From Streptomyces sp. CB01580 (GTDB lineage Bacteria > Actinomycetota > Actinomycetes > Streptomycetales > Streptomycetaceae), in NCBI RefSeq assembly GCF_001905795.1, contig NZ_LIXJ01000012.1:1-64000 (forward strand): a stretch of 64,000 nt of DNA, read 5' to 3'. Made by a program: the position numbers and the translations under genes. Position 1 is the first letter of the stretch. Each line of letters opens with the position of its first letter. Below the pieces are notes generated by a model that searched no databases, was not told where the DNA came from, and worked only from the letters and a program-made list of their open reading frames with translations. Positions 60,101 to 64,000 of this stretch are shown one piece after another.

Positions 60101-61556
60101 AGCCGCTGCCCTGCACCAGGCGGGCCTTGCCCGTCGAGTCGACCCCGGCGACGTCCGCGACCAGGTGGGCGAGCGCGGTCACCAGCCGGGCCGCGTCCAC
60201 CTCCGCCTCGATCGGCGGCGCGTGCACCGCGAACTGGGCGCGTCCGGGGCCGATCAGCTCGACGGCCGCGTCGATACCGGCGGTCACGACCGAATCGAGC
60301 AGCACGTTCGTCTTGGACAGCTGCTCCTCACCGGCGTCCAGACGCTGATAGCCGAGCACGTTGTCGACGAGCGTGGTCATACGGGCGTAGCCCGCGGCCA
60401 GGTGATGCAGGATCTGGTTGGCCTCCGGCCACAGCTGGCCCGCCGGGTCGGCTGCGAGCGTGGAGAGTTCGCCGCGCAGTTCCTCCAACGGCCCGCGCAG
60501 CGCCCCGTCGAGCACGGCGGTGAGCTGGGAATGCCGGGCGGTCAGCGCCGCCAGGTGTTCGGCCTGCTGTTCCAGTTCGGTCGTGTACCGCTCGGCCCGG
60601 TCGGCCAGTTCCGCTTCGTGCCGTTCCGTCAGTTCGGCGACCTCGGCCGTGTGGTTCTCGGTGAGCCCGGTGACCTCGGTGGTGTGGCGCGAGGTCAGCT
60701 CGGCGACCTCGGCCTCGTGCCGTTCGGTGAGTTCGTCGAAGGGCCTGCGGTCGGTGAACGTCATGACCGCGCCGACCAGCTGGTCCCCGTCCCGGACCGG
60801 CGCGGTGGTCAGGTCGACCGGGACCCGCGCCCCGCTCTTGGACCACAGGACCTGCCCGCGCACCCGGTGCTTGCGCCCCGAGCGGAGGGTGTCGGCGAGC
60901 GGCGACTCGTCGTACGGGAACGGCTCCCCGTCCGCCCGCGAGTGCAGCACCAGCGTGTGCAGCTCCCGGCCGCCCAGGTCGCTGGCGCGGAAGCCCAGGA
61001 TCTGCGCGGCGGCGGGGTTGACCAGGACGACCCGGCCGTCCGTGTCCGTGCCGACGACGCCCTCGGCCGCCGCCCGCAGGATCATCTCCGTCTGTCGCTG
61101 CGAACGGGCCAGTTCGGCCTCGGTGTCGACGGTCCCCGACAGGTCCCGCACGACGATCATCAGCAGCTCGTCACCGGTGTAGCCGCCGCCGTAACCGCCC
61201 TGCAGGTCGTTGTACGCGGCGTTCCCGTCCTCCAGCCCGGCGCTGGTGACCTCGACGGGGTACTCGGCACGGTCCGTCCGGCGCGCGGTCATCCGAGTCG
61301 GCTTCGTACGGCCGCGGTCGTCGGCGACGGATTCGGGCCGGCGCATCGAACCGGGGATGAGGCGGGAGTCGAACTCCGGCAGCAGGTCGAGGAGTCCGCG
61401 CCCGACGAGCGCGGTGCCCGGGGTCTCGAACATCTCCAGGGCGATCGTGTTCGCGTTGACGACCGTGCCGTTGCAGTTGACGAGCAGCAGCCCGTCGGGG
61501 AGGGCATCGAGTATGGCTGCGAGGCGAGCAGTGCCTCGGGACGGCCTGCTGCTCAC
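57111..61556 (-). CDS. Large PAS / pseudo-histidine-kinase / receiver protein
   Basis: A 1481-residue protein. PAS 1 (~10-150) and PAS 2 (~150-275, ILRAAAEGVVGTDTDGRVVL) are followed by a heptad coiled coil (~275-345, LTERHEAEVAELTSRH repeated four times). Next is a kinase-like region (~345-550) in which the expected phosphoacceptor reads LDGALRGPLEEL, without the usual H-E/D-L-R. About 700 residues of Pro/Gly/Ala-rich disorder with recurring GRRRARR words follow. The C-terminal receiver (~1360-1481) keeps the acceptor Asp in VVMDLMQ but the conserved Lys position reads FLAERSTS. It therefore looks like a scaffold or sensor. It is monocistronic. Confidence 0.85.
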   Translation of the reverse strand: MSSRPSRGTARLAAILDALPDGLLLVNCNGTVVNANTIALEMFETPGTALVGRGLLDLLPEFDSRLIPGSMRRPESVADDRGRTKPTRMTARRTDRAEYPVEVTSAGLEDGNAAYNDLQGGYGGGYTGDELLMIVVRDLSGTVDTEAELARSQRQTEMILRAAAEGVVGTDTDGRVVLVNPAAAQILGFRASDLGGRELHTLVLHSRADGEPFPYDESPLADTLRSGRKHRVRGQVLWSKSGARVPVDLTTAPVRDGDQLVGAVMTFTDRRPFDELTERHEAEVAELTSRHTTEVTGLTENHTAEVAELTERHEAELADRAERYTTELEQQAEHLAALTARHSQLTAVLDGALRGPLEELRGELSTLAADPAGQLWPEANQILHHLAAGYARMTTLVDNVLGYQRLDAGEEQLSKTNVLLDSVVTAGIDAAVELIGPGRAQFAVHAPPIEAEVDAARLVTALAHLVADVAGVDSTGKARLVQGSGYVDSTVVVAAAQRGEVVRIEVRGPYAGGDPVHEPIVRGIVEAHGGVLQTHEVPGMSGSAYVLEVPLGTGSGTVVQQSPEAEPAAGPPPAPTAGTELEAESGTDPVPASGPGAAESGPGTGTAQGAPGSGRRRARRASTDAFLESPVGGSGPDADTGAGSGAAPGSADASGDTAAPAPTGRRRARREPTAEGAQEAHGGQGGHAGPHDMIPTQQAEGSGRRRGRPSPAESGQYPLPAQMPPMPPLPPLPPLPQQVPGDRGTEQGPEQGRREPVGGPQGPGQALALPAASAPAEGAGAAGRGAQGGGDRPQLGRTVPPQGVPPEAPVPVPPAGTHRARPGGENQLALASSASPSPSSSEAAAAAAQAVAVPAVGEAPGADSPAVGEGAVPVPKPTGRRARRTLAAAQERATQAEPTGPRTAFALPPADADRDAPQAAGADASLPGRHDAARLAPDDDHTPPQAHPLPTGRRRARHADTHQQPGQEDAHGVPDTGEVPVRQPARPGDLPGSGVPGRNPAGPVAPGEPSAGQPGLRPGDAPDLPSAGHTTHGTGSTAVAGSPDAAGAVPGRPHDSAPGPDAPRQPLPEEAPTADDGSPDTYASDPHASDTQGRAFSVRTLGQGVPFAQHIAHQSHPAPGGAGRRRKLAAPPEPEEEHTPPPSAPRSVSGRPGAAQGPVAAPPQGRPSPGQPSQGQPQQGHGAHAAHGGHGQLLAAPEAEGRAYAIGAPDEGAEGPEPLDGPGGAVEVSNRPTPPPVDDELPPEPLDNPRRLLVWPAPDVATQQALSDRGYRPVIVHSREEVDAQIAAFPAALFVDPLTGPITRKALQSLRQAAVAAEVPVLVTAGLGQASREAAYGADPAVLLKALAPRDSEQHPPRVLLIEEHEEIALALTETLERRGMQVGRAATDNEAVTLATRMRPNLVVMDLMQVRRRRAGIIDWLRANGQLNRTPLVVYTSADMAGPDLPKLSTGETVLFLAERSTSDEVQARIVDLLAKIGTN

Positions 61557-61913
61557 GAGACGCTTCCTCCCTGATTACCGCACCTTGCCGACAGCGGGCC
61601 CCATCTTGCCCCTCGGGCCGCGTGCTGTCACGGAAGGAGTCTAAGGGCAGGGGAGGAGCGCGGGGCGGCGGATGAGGAGGAGCTCTCACCAAGGTTTGGT
61701 GGACACGGCGTGCCGCGCCCACCTGTCGACACCGTGCGGGGCACCCGGCAGGGAACGGTCCGGCTGCCCCGCACCGGACGCCGCACAGGACGGTCACCAC
61801 CGCTTCGCGGACGTCGGCCGGCCGGACGGTCGCCACCGCTGCCCGGGCGTCGTCGGCCGGGCGCCGGACCGGATCGGACGCCGTTCACCGGGCGTCGTTC
61901 ACCGGGCGTCGTC
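61557..61913. other. 357-bp intergenic region
   Basis: It lies between two minus-strand genes and holds the promoter of the PAS/receiver gene. A 14-bp direct repeat GTTCACCGGGCGTC occurs at 61883 and 61897, just beyond the inhibitor gene stop. I see no gene. Confidence 0.5.
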
Positions 61914-62393
61914 TCACCGGACCCCGGGAAGCACCGGCCGCAGGTTGTTCCAGCGCGAGATCTCGCAGCCGTCGGCCCGGCTGAACACGGCGTCGATGTG
62001 CCGCCCCTGCCAGGTCCCGGTGATCCGGGCGGTGGCCGGACCGCCGAACTGCTGGGTGCACATCGCGCCCCGGGGCACCGGTGCGAACGGATCCGTGCCC
62101 TCGTCCGCCAGTTCCGCCAGCCGGTCGCAGGCCGGCTCCGCCGCCGGGTGGTCGCCGCCCACGGGAGCGCATTCCAGTTCGAAGACTCCCTCGGCCGAGG
62201 GATCCCCCGCCTTCGAGACCGTCACCGTCAGCCGGGCGCGGGCGTCGTCCTCGCCCTGGGGCAGGGGCAGCGGCAGGGGCAAGGGCAGGGGCGATGGCAG
62301 CGGAAGGGGGCCGGACGCCGCCGCGGCACCCGGCGCGGCGGCGGACAGTACGGCGAGGGACACGACGGCGGTGAGAGCGAGGCGGCGCAGCAT
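61914..62393 (-). CDS. Subtilisin-inhibitor-like (SSI family) secreted protease inhibitor
   Basis: A 159-residue protein. A signal peptide (LALTAVVSLAVLSAAAPGAA) is followed by an unusual Pro-Leu repeat (PLPLPSPLPLPLPLPLPQ) encoded by repeating hexanucleotides. The SSI domain follows with four Cys in two disulfide positions (ELECAPVGGDHPAAEPACDR, GAMCTQQFGGPATARITGTW, DGCEISRWNNLRP). The reactive-site region reads C-T-Q-Q-F, placing Gln at the likely P1 position. It inhibits extracellular serine proteases during development. Confidence 0.9.
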   Translation of the reverse strand: MLRRLALTAVVSLAVLSAAAPGAAAASGPLPLPSPLPLPLPLPLPQGEDDARARLTVTVSKAGDPSAEGVFELECAPVGGDHPAAEPACDRLAELADEGTDPFAPVPRGAMCTQQFGGPATARITGTWQGRHIDAVFSRADGCEISRWNNLRPVLPGVR

Positions 62394-62651
62394 GACGGAC
62401 TCCTGTGCTCGGGCCCTCCGGGAACGCGCACTTTCTCGCGAATCTTCGAAGGGCGGCCTGACGAACGGAAGAACGGGGAACAGGAGGCCGGTGCCTCCCT
62501 CCCCACTAACGCTCCTCGCGCCACGACGTTGCGCACCCGCGGCGCTTTGCCCTCGCACCCGACTGCCTAGTACCGTAGGCAGCGATTGGTGACACGACGC
62601 TTGGCTGTGTCATCATCTGCACACACCACTCGCGCTCGCGCGGGGTGTGCT

Positions 62652-62742
62652 GGAGGCGTCGCCTAGTCCGGTCTATGGCGCCGCACTGCTAATGCGGTTT
62701 GGGTCTTAAAACCCATCGAGGGTTCAAATCCCTCCGCCTCCG
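62652..62742 (+). tRNA. tRNA-Ser (anticodon GCT), second isoacceptor
   Basis: A 91-nt class II tRNA. Acceptor GGAGGCG/CGCCTCC, discriminator G, D-stem GCC/GGC, anticodon stem CCGCA/TGCGG with loop CTGCTAA giving GCT, variable arm TTTGGGTCTTAAAACCCATC, T-arm GAGGG-TTCAAAT-CCCTC. Its sequence differs widely from the tRNA-Ser(GCT) at 10725. Confidence 0.92.
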
Positions 62743-63197
62743 CTTTCACCGAAGCCCCGTGCCACCGGCACGGGGCTTCGGCCGTCTTCCGGGACCTCGG
62801 CGTTCTCGGCGGTCTTTGTGCCCCGAACGCTCGCGACGGCCGCCTCGATCGCCACTCGGCCGTTCCGACTGTTCTCGGACGTTCCCGGCCGTCCTCGGCC
62901 CTCAGCCTTCGGTCGCCCTTGGTCGCCCTTGGTCGCCCTCGGGCAACCTCGGTCGTTCTCGCGCGGCCTCTGTCGTTCTCGTACGGCCCGGCGAGTGGTT
63001 CGGTGAGCCGCCCGGGAGCGGCTGAATCCGCGATCTGCCGTGATCACGCACAGGTGCGGTGTGCGCGCCGGGCGTCGCCAAACAGGGCGTTTCCGCAGGT
63101 CAGAGGCGGTACAGCTAATGGATTTCGCGCTACGGCGCAGGTCATGTAATGTTGTTCCCGCAACGCCGACCGGGAAGAAAAAAACCGGGAAGCACAA
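62743..63197. other. 455-bp region between two tRNA genes
   Basis: A short GCCCCGTGCC/GGCACGGGGC hairpin just after tRNA-Ser is its terminator. Three tandem copies of GGTCGCCCTT occur at 62911-62940. TAATGT at 63147-63152 is a good -10 for tRNA-Arg. No coding frame is convincing. Confidence 0.5.
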
Positions 63198-63270
63198 GCA
63201 CTCGTAGCTTAACGGATAGAGCATCTGACTACGGATCAGAAGGTTGCAGGTTCGAATCCTGCCGAGTGCA
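63198..63270 (+). tRNA. tRNA-Arg (anticodon ACG)
   Basis: A 73-nt tRNA. Acceptor GCACTCG/CGAGTGC, discriminator A, anticodon stem TCTGA/TCAGA with loop CTACGGA giving ACG (A34 to be edited to inosine), T-arm GCAGG-TTCGAAT-CCTGC. CCA is not encoded. Reads CGU/CGC/CGA. Confidence 0.95.
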
Positions 63271-63281
63271 CAGCAAGCCAG

Positions 63282-63308
63282 AGGCCCCGGAGAAATCCGG
63301 GGCCTTTT
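63282..63308 (+). terminator. Rho-independent terminator of tRNA-Arg
   Basis: A perfect 10-bp stem AGGCCCCGGA/TCCGGGGCCT with GAAA tetraloop and TTTT, a textbook terminator 12 bp after the tRNA. Confidence 0.9.
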
Positions 63309-63322
63309 GCGTGGGCGCCGCG

Positions 63323-63352
63323 TACCCGGGTAAGGGTACCCTTACCCGGGTA
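63323..63352. repeat. Perfect 30-bp palindrome upstream of AraC-like gene
   Basis: The half-site TACCCGGGTAAGGGT is followed exactly by its reverse complement. It lies 35 bp before the AraC-like ATG. It contains two nested TACCCGGGTA palindromes and a central AGGGTACCCT, so it could bind two or three dimers. Either an operator or a cruciform. Confidence 0.85.
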
Positions 63353-63387
63353 GGCGTGATCGTTTCCTCGTGAACCCGGGGTGAGGC

Positions 63388-64000
63388 ATGGCGGGCCGGT
63401 TTTCGGTTACTTCCGCGCGGGGGTTCGCGGACCTGGAGCGGCAGTACCGCGAGTTCTACGCGGCCATCGCGGTGCGGCGGGAGCTCGGGGGCGGGGCGGT
63501 GGTGCACGAGGTGCGGCCCGAGGCGGGGGAGGGGCGCATCACGGTGTACGAGTTGCTCGAAGGTGTCACGCTCACCCTGTACGACGTGATGTTCCACGAC
63601 GAACTGGTCCTCGACTTCGACCTCGGCGGTGAGTACTTCGAGCTGGAGTACTGCGCCGACGGTCTGATGCTGCTCGAAGAGGCGGGTGCGGGGGCGTCGG
63701 TCTTCGGGGCGGGGCAGCTGTCCATCTCGCGCTCCCAGGCCTCGGCCGGGCGGCTGACGCGGCCGGCCGGGCAGCGCTACCGGGGGGTGTCGGTCACGGC
63801 CGAGCGATCGGCGACCACCGCGTTCTTCGGGAGCGTCGGGGCCGGGGCCTGGCAGGAGAGCGTCGAGGGGATGCCGGTCGACGAGCGGGACGCGCACTAC
63901 CTCGGCCGTCAGGCCCCGCCCGAACTGGCCGCCGCCTTCGGGGACCTGTTCCTGTGCACGCTGCCCGTCCGTTTCCGGGCGCTCTACTTCGAGGCGAAGG
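63388..64000 (+). CDS. AraC-like regulator, N-terminal part (runs off window)
   Basis: At least 204 residues without stop, beginning MAGRFSVTSARGFADLERQY. The visible part is a beta-rich sensor domain resembling that of PchR-type AraC regulators (VYELLEGVTLTLYDVMFHDE, YFELEYCADGLMLLEEAGAG, SQASAGRLTRPAGQRYRGVS). The DNA-binding domain would lie beyond the window, so the family call rests on the N-terminal resemblance only. GTGAGG precedes the ATG. The palindrome at 63323 is a natural autoregulatory site. Confidence 0.6.
   Translation, partial: MAGRFSVTSARGFADLERQYREFYAAIAVRRELGGGAVVHEVRPEAGEGRITVYELLEGVTLTLYDVMFHDELVLDFDLGGEYFELEYCADGLMLLEEAGAGASVFGAGQLSISRSQASAGRLTRPAGQRYRGVSVTAERSATTAFFGSVGAGAWQESVEGMPVDERDAHYLGRQAPPELAAAFGDLFLCTLPVRFRALYFEAK

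Noticed and set aside
62911..62940. CRISPR-like repeat (GGTCGCCCTT three times)
   Set aside because: Units are directly adjacent with no spacers; simple tandem repeat only. No CRISPR array or cas gene was seen anywhere in the window.

Overview
The window is high-GC actinobacterial chromosome, almost certainly Streptomyces. The evidence is strong G/C bias at third codon positions, many GTG starts, frequent 4-bp ATGA/GTGA stop-start overlaps, tRNA genes without encoded CCA, and a gene order I recognise from the S. coelicolor core chromosome (serS, pheA, the copper/DtpA locus, an ECF sigma factor with an acyl-CoA ligase). From memory that region lies within about 100 kb of oriC. No database was searched, so every assignment comes from motifs, length, context and recollection of families.

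Layout. 0-5.9 kb: a possibly truncated small gene, an F420/luciferase-like oxidoreductase, kptA, and a minus-strand operon of an M24 peptidase, an EphD-like hydrolase-dehydrogenase fusion and a MerR regulator. 6.1-9.8 kb: an operon with two ABC ATPase/permease pairs. 10-14.8 kb: tRNA-Ser(GCT), a HAD phosphatase, serS, a striking cluster of DnaA boxes, and pheA. 14.9-20.5 kb: a copper-handling block (YcnI, Sco, ECuC, CopC-CopD, Tat-secreted DtpA). 20.7-32.8 kb: mostly solitary genes, including two anti-sigma-type ATPases, a SpoIIE-like phosphatase, an aminopeptidase P, GDPD and an HtrA protease, with a 1.1-kb stretch that has no convincing gene.

32.9-46.5 kb: a complete actinobacterial integrative and conjugative element (AICE, pSAM2 type) inserted in tRNA-Ser(TGA). 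It is bounded by 56-bp direct repeats and carries int, xis, repSA-like, traSA-like, spread genes, a KorSA-like GntR repressor with visible operators, and a Nudix gene that may start on a leaderless mRNA. A 65-bp-arm inverted repeat is a candidate origin or transfer locus. There are two accessory modules: a GntR-flanked set of small genes, and a lower-GC 536-residue protein with a PD-(D/E)xK nuclease motif, which is a defence candidate.

46.6-64 kb: Nudix; a two-gene unit whose products share a Gly/Asp/Asn-rich motif, at the C-terminus of a membrane protein and the N-terminus of its partner; a five-gene operon resembling the mycobacterial igr (cholesterol side-chain) operon; a SigE-family sigma factor; an acyl-CoA ligase; a 1481-residue PAS/receiver protein with degenerate catalytic residues; an SSI-type protease inhibitor; tRNA-Ser(GCT); tRNA-Arg(ACG); and the start of an AraC-like gene behind a perfect 30-bp palindrome.

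Most notable for follow-up: the shared-motif gene pair (47.3-48.3 kb), the AICE cargo nuclease (36.4-38.0 kb), the 65-bp inverted repeat (38.06-38.21 kb), and the DnaA-box clusters (13.4-13.7 and 2.2 kb).
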